DNA of 64,000 nucleotides from Acanthosoma haemorrhoidale (lineage: Eukaryota > Arthropoda > Insecta > Hemiptera > Acanthosomatidae). The number at the start of each line of letters is the position of its first letter. Position 1 is the stretch's first letter. Position numbers and translations under genes: made by a program. Location of the stretch: the NCBI GenBank assembly GCA_930367205.1, contig OV884011.1:41863754-41927753 (forward strand), given 5' to 3'. The notes beneath the pieces were generated by a model that was not told the DNA's origin, searched no databases, and saw only the letters and a list, made by a program, of their open reading frames with translations. Of the stretch, positions 45,268-57,760 are shown piece after piece.

Positions 45268-46537
45268 ATTTTTAACTAAAGCGTCTTCCTATAGAGACTT
45301 CCGAACTTTGACAGTTGATAGCGGCAATCTTAATGAAGTTGCATCTGTCAAATTGGCTGTCATTTATTTAGTCTGTTTTGCAAAATCACCATGGACAGAT
45401 ATAGCGTTCAACAACACGTGAAAATGATAAAATTGTTTTATCAATATGGGTGTTCTGTTCGGGCAGCGTTCCGCGCACTTCGCCCATTTTACGGTCGCCA
45501 TAACCGTCCTACCGAGAGGACTATTGGCTAGTGTGGTGGATAAATTTGAGTCCTCTGGTTCAGTAAACAATCAACCTACACCCGTACGTCGACGAAACCC
45601 AAGATCTGCCGAAAACATCGCCGCTGTCCGTGAGAGTGTGCAGGAGAATCCGAGGCAGTCGATTTCGCGTCGCTCACAAGAACCCAGTCTTTCGCAGACC
45701 ACAACTTGGTGAATTTTTCGTCGTGAATTTGGCCTGCAAATATTATGGTACAAAATTCAACTGACCCAGGAGCTGAAGGTAAATGACCATAGACAATGAC
45801 GTGTGTTCGCTGAATGGGCCCTGGAGCAGTTGAAAACTGACCTTAATTTTCATCGAAACATCCATCATCTTCAGCGATGAGGCTCATTTCTGGATGAATG
45901 GGTACGTCAACAAACAAAATTGTCGAATTTGGGGCGATACCAATCCACATGAGATCCAAGAGTGTCCAATGAATCCCGAAAAAGTCACTGTTTGGTGTGG
46001 ATTTCTTTGTGAACGACGTTGGCCAGGCGAGCGCTATAGGTCGATGATTACTAACTTCTTTTGGCCTGGATGACACCAACGACATATTGTTTCAACAGTA
46101 CGGCGCTACTTGCCACACAGCTCATGTCAAATTGGACATTCTGCACGAGCGATTTGAGGGCATGGTTATCTCACGTGGAGGTGATGTGAACTGGCCACCG
46201 GGATCGTGCGATTTGACCCTGTTAGACTTTTTCTTGTGCGGTTTTCTTAAGTCGCAGGTCGATGCGAATAAGCCACAAATCACAGCGGTCCTCAAAGCCA
46301 ACATAACCCATTTCATCGGTCAAATTCAGCCTGATTTATGCGCCAGAGTCATGGAAAATTGGACATTTCGGATGCGTGCCACCCAGCGAAGCCGCGGTGG
46401 ACATTTGCACAATGTTATATTCCATACATAATGGCATCGATAGGCCTTTCAAACGAATAAAAAATTTCGATGATATCTGACACACATTTTGTTTTATTTA
46501 AATTTAAAGATAGAAAGCGCTTTAACCCACCCTATGT
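45268..46537 (+). mobile_element. Decayed mariner-family transposon
   Basis: The right inverted repeat (46508-46537, AGATAGAAAGCGCTTTAACCC...) has an eroded left counterpart at about 45270-45295 (AACTAAAGCGTCTTCCTAT). It surrounds one transposase pseudogene. The outermost left end is missing, so target duplications cannot be read. Confidence 0.7.
45391..46431 (+). pseudogene. Mariner-like transposase, multiply broken
   Basis: The reading begins MDRYSVQQHVKMIKLFYQYG at 45391, an N-terminal helix-turn-helix region. Stops and frameshifts occur from about 45530 (TAG) and at 45709 (TGA). Later parts include ENIAAVRESVQENPR, IIFSDEAHFWMNGYVNKQNC (first catalytic D, near 45876), FQQYGATCHTAHV (second catalytic D replaced by Y) and SCDLTLLDFFLCGFLKSQV (third D kept), ending at 46431. 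This order and length (about 345 residues) match the common insect mariner family with QQDGATCH and PPRSCDLTPLD motifs. Both the frame and the active site are lost. Confidence 0.88.
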
Positions 46538-46545
46538 ATAAAACT

Positions 46546-47121
46546 TGAATCATTTATGTAAATATTAAATATTTAAAATAGTTGCATTATGCACTAGGGC
46601 CTTATTGAAACCTGAGATAGTATTAATTTAAAACATTATAAATAAACTATCATTCTTAATATTTTTATGAATGTCCTTTTACTGTTAATAATAAGAAAGT
46701 ATAAAAAATAGTTTATTTTTATTAATTATTTTACAGCGCAATCGTTACGATTGTACGCTTACAATATATCCCCTATTCTAAAAATGAATTCAAGACTTTA
46801 TCATCTTTATTTTTAATTTTAGTAATTAAATGATAATAAAGAAAAAGTATTTTTTTCTCCTAAGGTTTTAAATACACTATAGAACTTTCTAACACAATAA
46901 AAAGAACTCTGCATATGAGGCGCTTGGTCTGCTTAGGTGTTGGCTAAGCGAGGTGAATGTTACTTAGTGCTGTTAAGTCAGCGCCCATTTAAGTCTCTAG
47001 CTCCTGGTTCTTTAATTACGTGGTTTTAGTGCTGCGTAAGTGTTAGTTCATCACTGGCTTCATTGCCTGCAGCTCATATAAAATGATATCATGAATCAGA
47101 ACATTAAAATTGCGTTGCTTC
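46546..47121. other. Unassigned AT-rich intergenic sequence
   Basis: No supported feature between the mariner and the transposase-like fragment. Confidence 0.55.
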
Positions 47122-47424
47122 CTAGCAAATCAATAAACCTTCGCTCATTAATAAGAAGGTTAAATGGGTGGTTCGAAGGTGCTCAAACTGGCCATCTTGC
47201 ATTAAACAATCAAGACCTATTGGAATATCCCGGTTTTGTTCTCTACAGATCCTGTCACGTACAATGGCCTGGATCTTTCCAAATGTTTCCTTAAGCGTAA
47301 AGCTTCGAAACAGGGTCCCATTACATTGGTTGAATACACAGAAGCTCCTTTCCCAGTGTATTCTCAATTCACAACGTGCGTCGGTATTGCCAGTTTCTCT
47401 GAACGTTGAAGTATATAAATGCAA
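47122..47424 (-). pseudogene. Possible transposase remnant with FEHL-type C terminus
   Basis: An open minus-strand frame of 100 codons begins with a TFRETGNTDA segment and ends with QDGQFEHLRTTHL. These resemble, respectively, the N-terminal helix-turn-helix region and the GGHFEHLL C-terminal tail of an IS630/Tc1-related insect transposase family. The catalytic middle is absent, which would imply an internal deletion. The similarity is weak. Confidence 0.35.
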
Positions 47425-49252
47425 TACTCTTCATTTACGAGAATGGTTTGTTAAAGTGAGTGGCAGGCTTCATATGTCCGCCATTCCTCGCTCTCGGAAG
47501 TATCCGAAATCCGCTTTTGTCTTTCCGTTTCTAGGCCTAGTCCACTTTTCCTTTTATTCGTCAATCGGTTCATAATCCGTTATATATTTTTTTCTTTTGC
47601 TGTCATTTTATTTCTATTGTGCATTATTAAAGTAATAACTGCGGTCATATAGCTTATTGCTCATATCATAATTATAAGGATTTAATGTCGTTGTATTATA
47701 AAAGGATAAATTTTAACTGTAAGAAGTTCCATATTATATATCGATTGTTCTCATTCATTACGAACTTTGTGTCTGTTAACTGTTAGCTTGTAAGACCTCC
47801 TTAAAATGCAACTCTGCTGCATTGATGATTAAAAGGAGCCCACTTTTGCCCTTGTATTTGAGATATATTTTAGTTTCTAATACATATACAGGGGTTTAGC
47901 AAAAAAAATGCGATCAGTCACTGAGGGATGACACATATCGAACGACTGCTGAGGTTACAACCGGTTGTTTTAACGTGCATTTGGGAGCACAACCCTCCTC
48001 TAAGAACTTTTAGTTTCGCTTTCAAGACTGTTTTGTATATATTTTCTGTATTTATAATGTATGTTTTAATGTGGCACAGTGTATTTTTTGTGTATTATAA
48101 TTTATAACCTGGTGATTTTTCTTTCATCCTCTATAGCTCTCAAATACTCTTATTCGATAATGGAATGGAAATTATGCTAGAACTAGAAATGGGGAATAAG
48201 AAAAAAACGAGAATAGAGTGGAAGGAAAAATACAGAATTCCGCATTTGAGGGGCCACTATTGCTTGGGCGATCTATCTGTACCTATGTCATTTTTCTATT
48301 AGACAGAACAATATTTGATACTTTATGTCGTTGAATAAACGATGACATTTCAATCGAATTGTATCAATTATAAATATAAATGTATATATGTACTACATTT
48401 CAAATAATCATATCAGCTGAGGATTACATCTGAAATCCATAAAATGTACCGCTGGTTACATGCTTCAACGAATTGTAGATTTTATAAAGTTATTTGACTG
48501 TGGTTCAAGAGCAACTTTCGAATATATTTTTTTATGCACCGGACCTTTCATCTTTCAGGTTTAAATGAACAGATATATTTTGGTCATCTCCAAAGTTGAA
48601 TTCATTCACAAGTTACGTCTATAAAATGAAGATACTGTGAGACCTATCTAGCAAACAAAGAATTTAAAACTATACATCCATACCTAGTAACCTTGAGCAT
48701 TTTTTAACCTCCATCTCATTATTACTCACAATCACATTATTACACATTCACCCACTTTGGTTTCTAGCAACATTTGAGAAAACGTCAAATTTATTGGCAC
48801 TGCTGAAATTACCCTCGACTACTGGAAAACAAGACTACAGTGGTGTGTTAATGCAAATGGGGAGTATATAAGTGGAACAAACATTACATCTGTAATACCA
48901 ATAAATAAAGGTGAGCTTTGTTCTGTCTCGTGATTTAATAGACACATCTAGTATGTACTAAGTACTATACCTGATTGGATTTGGTATATTAATCGAATAG
49001 GAAGATTTAGATTAGACAAAAATGGTTATGGAAGTATTCCTGACATCTCCCTAACTTCAGCAATGCTTAGATATTAAGAGGTATTGATAAATATTTTAAA
49101 GAGGTTTGTAGTCACACTTTATAAATTCACATTAGTTAACATAAATAAATACAGCTTTGTAAGTTGATTAGGTAGAAATACATATATTGAAAACAATAAA
49201 AATTATAATATATTCCATTTCAGATGTTCATCCATTGCAACTATCGTCATCA
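47425..49252. other. Intergenic sequence downstream of the GMC gene
   Basis: AT-rich. Nothing could be assigned. Confidence 0.5.
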
Positions 49253-52200
49253 TCATTGGTAGTCTTTCTTGATCAAATCAGCTCCTTTTTCGGCCACGGT
49301 GACAACTGCTGCATAGGTGTTCGCCCTTGGGATCTTAGGCATAACTGATGCGTCGATTACCCTCAGTTTTTTCACTCCTTTCACCGCAAGAGACTTTGAA
49401 CATACTACGGTACTCTTTTCATTAATGGGTCCCATCTTGGCCGTTCCAACAGGATGTGCTCCTAAAATGGAGTACTGCCTCACAGCACATCGTGCGTACT
49501 GCCGCCCAGATAATCCAGTGCAGTTCGGCTGAGTGAGGTTTGTATAAAGCTTAGGGGAGTATTTAGACATGGTTTCGGTTTCCATAAACTGCATAAGCCT
49601 TAACACGCCGTCTTCTAAAGCTATCCTGTCTGTGTCATTGCTGAACAGTTTGGGATCGATTAACGGTGGATCTCTGTAATCGTTACTTCTTAATTTCAAA
49701 TTTCCAACGCTCAATGGGTCGACGTTGAGCAAAATAATCCTTATGATGTGTCTTTCTCCATCTGCATCTGTTGTACTTCTCCCACTGCTGCAGTAAGTCG
49801 TCTCTACGGAAGGAGGTTTGTTTGTGTCGCGATTGTTAAAGAACGACGCTGATTCACAACCTAATGGTGCCATGCTCAACGGTCCTTTCCTATCCCTGGC
49901 ATATGCAACGATGCTTTCATTGGTCTTCCAGACACTCGGAGTTGAGGTAGGAGCATCGTTCAGCTCATAGAATAGATATAAGCCTCCGTGATCTACATAC
50001 ATGCAACCTACAGGCAGATCTTTCACAACTTTAATGTTGAGCCTTTCCAGGTCCTTTCGGGGACCAATCCCAGACAACATCAGAAGTTTTGGCGTGTCCA
50101 CGGTACCTGCTGACAAAATAACGTCTTTCTTTGCAGAAACAGTGTAAGTATTGTTATTTCTGATATACTCTACACCCTTGGCTGCTCCATTTTCAATTAT
50201 TATCTTAGTCACCGTGGATTCAAGAATGACATGGAGGTTTTTCTTACCTCTCACCGGGTACAGGTATGCTCTTGAAGTGCTCTCACGCAGCACTCCATCT
50301 ATTGTGACTTGTTGGTAATCTATTACAGATTGATTTCTACCATTCAAATCACCGAAACGCCAACCTGTTTCTTCTCCTGCTCTGATATATTCTTCCCTCA
50401 TTGGAGTAATAAATCTTGGATATTGTACATTCATTGGCCCTCTGGTTCCATGGTATAGAGAGTTAGCTAGCCTAGGTTCCGTATTATTCTCTGCTTTTAT
50501 GAAATAGGGCAATAGATCGTTGTAACTCCAACCTATGTTTCCAAGACGTTCCCATTCGTCGTAGTCTGCTTTATTTCCTCGTACGTATTGGAGTGCATTT
50601 ATGGTACTTGTGCCACCTATTACTTTTCCTCTGTTTATTCCACATATTCCACCCAGACCTGAAATATAAATACTGAATCATTACACACGTATAATAGTTT
50701 GGGTTGCTTACTCTAACCATTAGTAAACTTTGGTGTGTGTAGCGACCGCTAACTACATAAGATAAATCACCCTATACTCTATTGTATATACTTTATATAG
50801 TAAATTGGTTATAATATGTTGTAAATTAATTTAAACAAATTGAAATAACATAAGCAAACCATAAGCCATACCAGCGTAAATATTGTAAACAATAAAAGAC
50901 GCAGCTGCAAAAAACTAGTCAGAGGCTCTTGAAGGGAGAGACAGGTAGTGGCTAGGGGGTTGGGTGGGTCCTGGTCTAAAACAGTCAAGCGTCACCGCAA
51001 CCCTGCGGTTCGGTTGGTCAAAATAAAACCCTAGATATTTGGTTACTGGGGGCTATATATAGGCCCTAATTTTGGCCGGTAAATCATTCTAGCTACGGCT
51101 CTCTGACTGGTACCTGCAGCTGCCCTAATGTTTCAAGATTTGGCCTTCTCATTTATGAAAACTTCTACGTCTATCTCCTAACCTCGCTATGTTTTAGTCC
51201 GGCCTCGTCAGACCCCACACTTTCCTAGTGGGATTATCTGCCTTCGTCTCGGTAAAACTAGCACCTCATTGAGAGAGATCTCTCCCTCGTGGACAAGACC
51301 ACATAAACTACCTACAATACCTACCCTATAATTCCATCAAATATGGAGTCAGATAGTAAGACCGTCATGAAACGATTGTCCAGGTCATAGCCTAATCAAT
51401 CCTCACTTCGTCACCAGGGCTAGGGTAACAAGGCACCCCCCTCGTAACGACCCGACAGGGTGGTATTTGGTTAATGGATAATCTGGCTTGTAGGAGCCAA
51501 CCTCTTTGCTTTGGATTCAAGGAACTCTTTTTATTTAATCAACTTTCCACTGAAATAATGGTCCTAGAAACTTTGAAACTCATATTACTTTGTTTGAGAT
51601 TAGCTTTTTTAATATATTTTTGGTGTTTAATATACCGTAAATATAATCTATAAGTTGTATATTATGTTTGCAAATAATGAGATCAAATGAGATTGCATAA
51701 ACGTTCTTGTGCTCAGCGAAATAGTGAGATTTTGTTTCTTAAAGCGCAAATGTAAAATAACAAAAAGGGACAATAACTAAAACTTTTAATAAATTACTCT
51801 ATTGTAGTCAGTTTATAATAATATTGGATTTATGTAGGTATGTGGTGATGTAATGAACGAACAGCATAATATTGTAAAAAAAACGAAACATAACTGAACA
51901 GAGGTGAATGACATTTGTTAACAATAGGAACCAGAAACATAAGTTAAAATATAGGAATTATCATGAGAGAAAAACGGGTGTGAAATGTTGCAAGGATATA
52001 TTAAAATTGGGAATGAATAAAATATTTAAAAATAATGAACTGTTAGATTGAAGGAACATAAGGAACAGGTAAAATCCGGATTTAAGACTGAGATATGATA
52101 AGATGGATATGGAAATAGGGAGTGGAGTTCCAAAGGTTCACGGCTTGGATAAGAAAATATTGGTCGAAAGAGGCGAGATACAGAGATCCATTGTGGGAAG

Positions 52201-53847
52201 GAAAATGGAGGTCGGTTGGGTGGGATCTAGTATTACTAATTTGGATTGGAGGTTTTCTAATCATGAATGGTACTGAAGAGGAGGGATCCAAAGAAGTATG
52301 GGTGACGGGCAGAAGAGTACATCCAACCCAATCGGTGCAACGCGAAACGTTTGTAATGACAGGAACGATTAGGCAGTGCTTATTAACTTTATTCAATGGA
52401 AGAACTTTCTTTAGCTATTCCGATTCAGGATGAAGGAAAAGTTGAATTTTGTAGAGAGACATTATAAATACGAAGCATATGGCTAGAATTTTAGAAAAAC
52501 ATTTATACTTATTATAGATCTCAGGAATTTTAATAAATGTCTTCCGGGGCTGTTGATGTCATTCTTTATTTCATGAAAGAGGAAATGAGGTTGGAAGGAG
52601 ATACATGAGACCAAAATCTACGGAGGAGGACCCATTTGGTGCGAGAGTCCGGTGCTGAATAATTGGGATTGGGCCAGACGGATTTTGGTTATAAACATAG
52701 ATTCATCTTCATAAGCCTTCTTCTCACTGCTTTCTGACGCCTCATGAAGTTTTCTCTCCAAGACCAACCTAGGAGCTGGGGGGGGGGGGTGCTTTGATAG
52801 TTTTGAGAGGAGCAAGCTTGTTAAGGATTGTGAAGAGGTTAGCCGTAAGGAAGTCAACCATAGGATCAAAAGAGGAAAATGAGCTCCCATAATGCATCCA
52901 AAATATAAGATCTCCTATTTCATCAGGCTATATGGTCTCGACAATTAAATTTTTGAGGATCTGAGAGAAGGAAGTCGGCCATCGAGATTACTTGTTGTTG
53001 ATGTTGAATTGTGAAGGAAACAAATGTTTAGATCGCCAGATAATGTCATATAATTAAAGAGAGAAATAAGGTTTTAAGGGGTTGATTCAACTCAGGAGCA
53101 AAGAGAACGTGGCGAGGGCGAACGATAACTAAGAGGAGAGATCCGTTTGTGGTGGTTGAAGATTTCAGTGGGAAAGTATTCCATGTGAGGGCTCTGGGAG
53201 GGAGGAAAATATTAGTGGAATTGGAATTGAGAAGTAAGATATTTTGATGATTGCAACTCGTAATTAGATGAAATAGACTGGACCACTTTATTGGAAACCA
53301 TAGATTCTTTGCAACATTGTAATTAAAGTATTCTACCTGATTATGGGCTCTTCTTCAAGAAACGGGAATTATTTTGTACTTTTAGGGATGATTAATCAGA
53401 ACTTGCAAAACCTCAAGAATGGAATAATCATGACTTACTTAAACAGCCTCTTTCTTGTGGGACTGAAGTATAGTTGTAGTCTATCTCCGTGTTGAGAATG
53501 AACTCCCCAAGGAAGGGAGTATCAGATATGTAGTCATCATTCCTTCCAGCTTCAATCATCAGGACTTTCCAGTTGGGATTCTCGGTGAGTCTTCTTGCCA
53601 GCACACAGCCTAGATAACACATGCTACTTCCAGTAACTAAACAACAGTATACTGCAACATCACATAAGAATAACCAACAACACTCCTTACCTGCAGTTCC
53701 ACCACCGACGATTACAAAGTCGTACGCTTCGGCTACTTTAGACTGCGGTATGTTAGGACTCCTCAAATCGGGGTCCAGCTGTTGTGGGAAATATAACTGA
53801 ATGGCACTTAGAAAGGCCGTGAAGAACTCAGGAGTGCTCAGTATCAT
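49253..53847 (-). CDS. GMC oxidoreductase (glucose dehydrogenase-like), three visible coding exons
   Basis: Minus-strand exons are 53691-53847, 53439-53609 and 49253-50658. The introns are 53610-53690 (81 bp, GTAAGG...TAG) and 50659-53438 (GTAAGT...TTTCAG). Both joins keep phase 1, for 577 residues in total. The N-terminal FAD-binding Rossmann motif YDFVIVGGGTAG straddles intron 1, followed by VLMIEAG and then RGKVIGGTSTINALQYVRGN. Later come SAKKDVILSAGTVDTPKLL, the SGIG motif, and the C-terminal active-site region GAHPVGTAKMG with RVIDASVMP. Family role: FAD-dependent oxidation of an alcohol or sugar, often extracellular in insects. No signal peptide is visible at 53847, and insect members usually have about 40 more N-terminal residues, so an upstream exon is probably missing. 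The exact substrate is unknown. Confidence 0.88.
50731..51465 (+). repeat. Solo LTR-like repeat, copy 1 (in GMC intron 2)
   Basis: Starts near TTTGGTGTGTGTAGCGACCGC and ends near AACGACCCGACAG. It contains a TATA-like GGCTATATATAGGCCC at about 51050, ATGGAGTCAGATA near 51342 and GTCACCAGGGCTAG near 51411. The same landmarks in the same order occur at 56151-56876. TG...CA-type ends and an internal promoter suggest a solo LTR; no target duplication was identified, so the exact ends are uncertain. Confidence 0.6.
52082..53250 (-). pseudogene. CR1/L2-like LINE remnant, internally deleted
   Basis: Reading the minus strand from 53250 down, the segment at about 52620-52890 gives DPMVDFLTANLFTILNKLAPLKTI followed by a basic proline-rich stretch, like the end of a LINE endonuclease domain. 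At 52082-52396 the frame ends with YFLIQAVNLWNSTPYF, like the extreme C terminus of ORF2 (RLWNSLP motif). The RT domain between them is missing. It lies inside intron 2 of the GMC gene in the same orientation. Confidence 0.5.
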
Positions 53848-54339
53848 TTTAAATCAGAAACGGAAACGCTCTCCAGGAAACCCTCCGGTAATGAATCGAC
53901 TTCTAAAGCCTACTAATGTTTATAAACCTATTTTATCTCCCTATTTTATGACAGCTATTGCTACTATCTCTCCATTCAACAGCCAGTAGTGCTCTGATAG
54001 TGTCATTGTAAATTGTCTTTAGACCTGATATTATATGCCCGTCAAATGCTATCTATCCGACTGAACCGCTAATTATATGTTGTATACATTAATGATGTCA
54101 TTATGCTAATAGAGACATATTCAGATTGCTAAACATAATATTTTGATGATTATAGAAAATACTTCTTTCAAGCCAATTCATAGGGCTTTCATTTAGTGAA
54201 GTTGTTAGCGCAACTTTCTCAGGTTCTGGATTTAAATCCTTATTTAATTTCCATAAATATCAGGCTCCTGATAGTGTGGCCCTTCTTTTCATATGGACAC
54301 GTTAATATTAAGTAATAGAGTAAATACTGTGGAGCTTTA
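53848..54339. other. Sequence upstream of visible GMC exon 1
   Basis: Expected to hold or precede the missing first exon. I see an in-frame stop (TGA) just before the 53847 ATG and a possible acceptor within the exon (ACTGAG/CACTCC), but no partner exon with matching phase. Confidence 0.4.
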
Positions 54340-55439
54340 GGTTTTCTTTCTTTTTTTTTTTTTCTTAGCTCTCTAACTATAAGATTAAGGATGAGGGAAA
54401 AATAAAGGAATATTTGGGTTGAGCGGGTCCTTGTACTAGGAGTACCTGCTTGTAGGTGGTGTGAGAGAATTAAGGAGTGTGGGAAGCCTCGGTAGAGGTT
54501 GATAGTTGCGGTACAGTGGTGAGAGTCTACTGGTGGCTGGGCCTAGAGTCCCTCTAGGCATGTAGTGCGGTCTTATTTAGTTGGATAGCAGTGATGAGTT
54601 AGAGGCTTGTTGTTGGTGGGCCAAGCGCCGTGATGTCCACCATTTGGTCTGCTTTACCAGATCTTGAGAGTTGCCATCTTACCGGTAGCGGTGGGGGTGT
54701 CATGTCTCGGAACAGAGGGTTTTGGGTATGTTTCATCGAGTCAAAGAACTTGATGTTTCTTCTTTTGATGGCTTTGGTGATGGTGGGGACCTCGAACTTT
54801 TCGTGGATGTCGGCTGCCTTCATATCAGGAAAAGGGGTATGCCATAGTGCCGTGCGCAGGACTTTGTTCTGGAAGCTCTGGAGTCGAGTTATTGTGCTAG
54901 TGTGTAGGAATCGGAAGAGTGGTGTCCCAAACAGTAGAGCTGGCCTCAGGACACTCTTATATATTAACAGTTTCAGCCGAAGGGATATAGCCGGGCTTGT
55001 GATGAGATGATGGAGATAGTAGTAAGTCCTACGTACTCTTCTTTTCAACTTCTTCTGCAGGTGTGTGTAGAACGTCATGTGTCTGCCTAGGATGATGCCT
55101 AGGTAGCATATGCTGTTGGAAAGTTTGCATTCAGTCCTGTTTATGGTGAAGCTGGGTGGACGCTTCCGTTTTCCATGCTGGAAGGAGAAGACGATCCCTT
55201 GAGTTTTGGCCGGGTTCACCTGAATGTGGACAGCTCGTAGCCTGTCGGTGATTAACTGACTGGCGCCCTCTGCAGCCTTTAGAGCTTTCGCTGGGTTGAG
55301 GCTGGTGCTGTAGACCCCTATATCGTCCGCATATTCCGCTACCTCACAATGGGAGTATGATGCTCCTACTATGTGCGCGGTGGAGATGTTAAAGCGTAGG
55401 GGTCCCAGCACCTACCCTTGGGGAACTCCGGTTTTCTTT
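54340..55439 (-). mobile_element. 5'-truncated jockey-like LINE with 10-bp target duplication
   Basis: GGTTTTCTTT at 54340-54349 and again at 55430-55439 flanks a minus-strand element that ends in poly(A) (T run at 54350-54363) and begins abruptly within the RT domain. The 3' UTR (54364-54598) ends in GAGAGCTAAG like the tails at 28235-28754. Confidence 0.85.
54599..55435 (-). pseudogene. LINE reverse transcriptase C-terminal part
   Basis: 270 open codons from 55411 to 54599 include the catalytic motif AEYADDIGVYS, HIQVNPAKTQGIVFSF, CYLGIILGRHMTFYTHL, VLRPALLFGTPLF and LQSFQNKVLRTALWHTPF. Just upstream the usual GVPQGSVLGP motif reads GVPQG-stop-VLGP (TAG in place of a serine codon). The copy is truncated six residues before that motif and cannot be active. 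The jockey-like superfamily is the best fit. Confidence 0.87.
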
Positions 55440-55669
55440 AGTTTAATCCAATGAACTTTTTATGTTCCATACTAATAGCAGGAATGTAATAAATTTTATA
55501 CTTTTTACATTATTATGATCGATTATGCAAAATATTCTTTAGTTGTGTAATATAGATAATGAAAAATCATTATTATCCATGGTCATGCAACTTTATTGCC
55601 GATGATAAGGAAAAGCAAATCCCTGTAATACATGGTTTGGTATCAAAACAGTCAATAAACACTTAGTTT
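55440..55669. other. Spacer between LINE and copia 3' LTR
   Basis: No feature recognised. Confidence 0.5.
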
Positions 55670-55859
55670 GCAATATTGATGCAGGTTATGAAAAGCTAAC
55701 GCAGTGAAAGTAAAACACATTTATTAATAATCAGAGAGAGAGTGAGAACAATAAACAACATGTCTACAGACGGATTAGGCTAGAGCTAACAGTATCGATA
55801 TAACCAAAGAACTAAAAATAACATAGAAGGCATTACATTATAATATTACATAAACATCA
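55670..55859 (-). repeat. Copia 3' LTR
   Basis: About 190 bp, aligned with 58378-58578. It starts TGATGTTTATG on the minus strand immediately after the purine tract. Confidence 0.65.
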
Positions 55860-56150
55860 CTTCCCCTTAATCCAGAGTCTGAACGAAAATAATCAAGAGC
55901 TAAGGTTCATTTATATCTTCAACACAATAATTATATGTTTTTCCCAAAATTCCTCTAAGGGAAACCAACTCCTTGGGCGCGTGGGGTCATAGCCATGCTA
56001 TACTACTAAGGGGAACACAATTCTGCTTAATTTGTAACAGCCACTTTCAACCAATAATATTACCTTTAGGTGGCTGTAGCAGGCGGGCTTCTAATTTTCA
56101 GGTTCATCCTCCCCGACACGCCTCCCTGCTCAGAAGTGTAAGGGACGGTC

Positions 56151-56876
56151 CTTTGGTGTTTGTAGCGAGCGCCAAACATATATGTAAATCACCCTATACT
56201 CTGGTGCAAATAATGTATTATAATATTATGTAAATCTTTGTAAGCTTCTTGTAATAAAAACCAGGGTCCACGCGGCAGTTGTAGCAAGGCAGGTAAACAG
56301 AGGGGCACCGTCATAAAACGGTACCTGACTAGCCAGGTAGACATAGGGGCACCTATAGGCGGTCAAATAACCCAAGTGAGTGAGACCCTAGCAGCCATAA
56401 AAAACACACCCTTTTACCCCAACGGTCATAAAACTAAAAGGAAATGGCCACCTGTGTATCGTAAAACATACCCCTGTCAGCCGACTCCACCTTTCACTAG
56501 GTAGGGGATATGGTATTTAAGACCAGGAGATTAAGGACTGAGCCCACTCTCTCTCTGCCGCACCTATGAGTCGTCACCCTGTCTCGCAGTAATGCAGACC
56601 TCCTGTCGCCTCGCGCCTGCTGCCCTGCCGCGCCCCGTTCTAACTCTGATCAAATCTTATTCTTTATGAACCTCTGAACCTCATCCTGAACACAGTGTAT
56701 TGTCGGGACACATCCCTATCAATAAATGGAGTCAGATATTAACGCCTACATGGAACATGGTCCATGTTATTAACTACAACAATCCGCACTTGTCACCAGG
56801 GCTAGAGTGATCAGGCACTCCCCCTAGTGACGCCCCCGACAATTGTTGACCTCCGACAATTGTTGACTACCCGACA
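56151..56876 (+). repeat. Solo LTR-like repeat, copy 2 (nested in copia remnant)
   Basis: Begins CTTTGGTGTTTGTAGCGAGCGCC. It contains a TATA-like GGTATTTAAGACC near 56511, AATAAATGGAGTCAGATA near 56721 and GTCACCAGGGCTAGAGTGATCAGGCACT near 56795, and ends in CCCCGACA with a short tandem expansion of CCGACAATTGTTGA. Same orientation and landmark order as 50731-51465. Confidence 0.65.
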
Positions 56877-57760
56877 GTGTTTAATACCAAAATTCAGAAA
56901 CTTGTCGATCCGTAGCTTCTTAATTTTCAAGTCAGTTTCATTTTCGACAAGAGCCTTCAATTCCTTAAATTTTTGCTTTGTATTTGATTATATATCCGTA
57001 GGTCGTCCAAGTGAAGGCATCCGTGAATATCAAAAGGTATCTGGTACCACCCCATGTTGGCTCATTCATTGGGCCACAGATGTCAGAATACACAAGTTCT
57101 AATTTAGTAGCTCTGGTCCCTTTCCTCTTCCTGGCTGGCAACTTTGTTTGTTTACCTCGGATACAAGTTTCGCACTTCTCAAAATCCTCAGAAATAATAC
57201 AAATCCGAAGCTGGTTATTTTAACTCCTTCGTGTTTTTGAGATTAAGATGGCCTAGTTTTCTGTAGCATAATAGTTAGCAAACTGCAGGCTGCGAAACAG
57301 CTGAAAGACAATAGTTCGATATCTCCATTACAAAAACACCCATGGCAAGTTTGCCACCGGCTGAACACTCCTCCTGCCTGCCAAACCTTGCAACAGTTGT
57401 TATGGATGACGGCAATATAATCTATTTTGGTCTGATTTGATACAGACAAAAAATTGACTGTAAGACTTGGAACATGAAGCCCACCACTGATTGTTGCTCT
57501 GTCACCATCGGCATTTTCACACCAATATTCCCTTTGTCATCGCACTTTAATAGATTCTCATTAGTGACGTTTACTGTTGCTTAAAAATCCGGATCGTATT
57601 GAGAAAATTTCTTGACATCACAACTTGGCATAAGGGAAGTTGCTCCTTAGTCTCCCCCAGTTGTTAACACTATTATCAGTCGATTCTGCGTTACCACCTT
57701 GCCACCTGATTTCAAATCCGGACAATTATGATTAAAATGTCACACTTACCTTGCCCTTTT
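56877..57760 (-). pseudogene. Copia gag-pol fragments
   Basis: On the minus strand from the right, QYLEKGQGKC is a degraded zinc-knuckle region and NENLLKCDDKGNIGVKMPMV is from the protease area. These are followed by LLCYRKLGHLNLKNTKEL (gag-pre-integrase), CEKCETCIRGKQTKLP (zinc-binding CxxC) and LVYSDICGPMNEPTWGG with YLLIFTDAFTW (integrase with its first aspartates). KKLRIDKFLNFGIKH lies where the second catalytic D would be, now degraded. There are several frameshifts and stops. The copy is dead. Confidence 0.82.

Noticed and set aside
50731..56876. The two LTR-like repeats as the two ends of one retrotransposon
   Set aside because: The DNA between them holds GMC exons and other independent elements and no gag-pol in the matching orientation.
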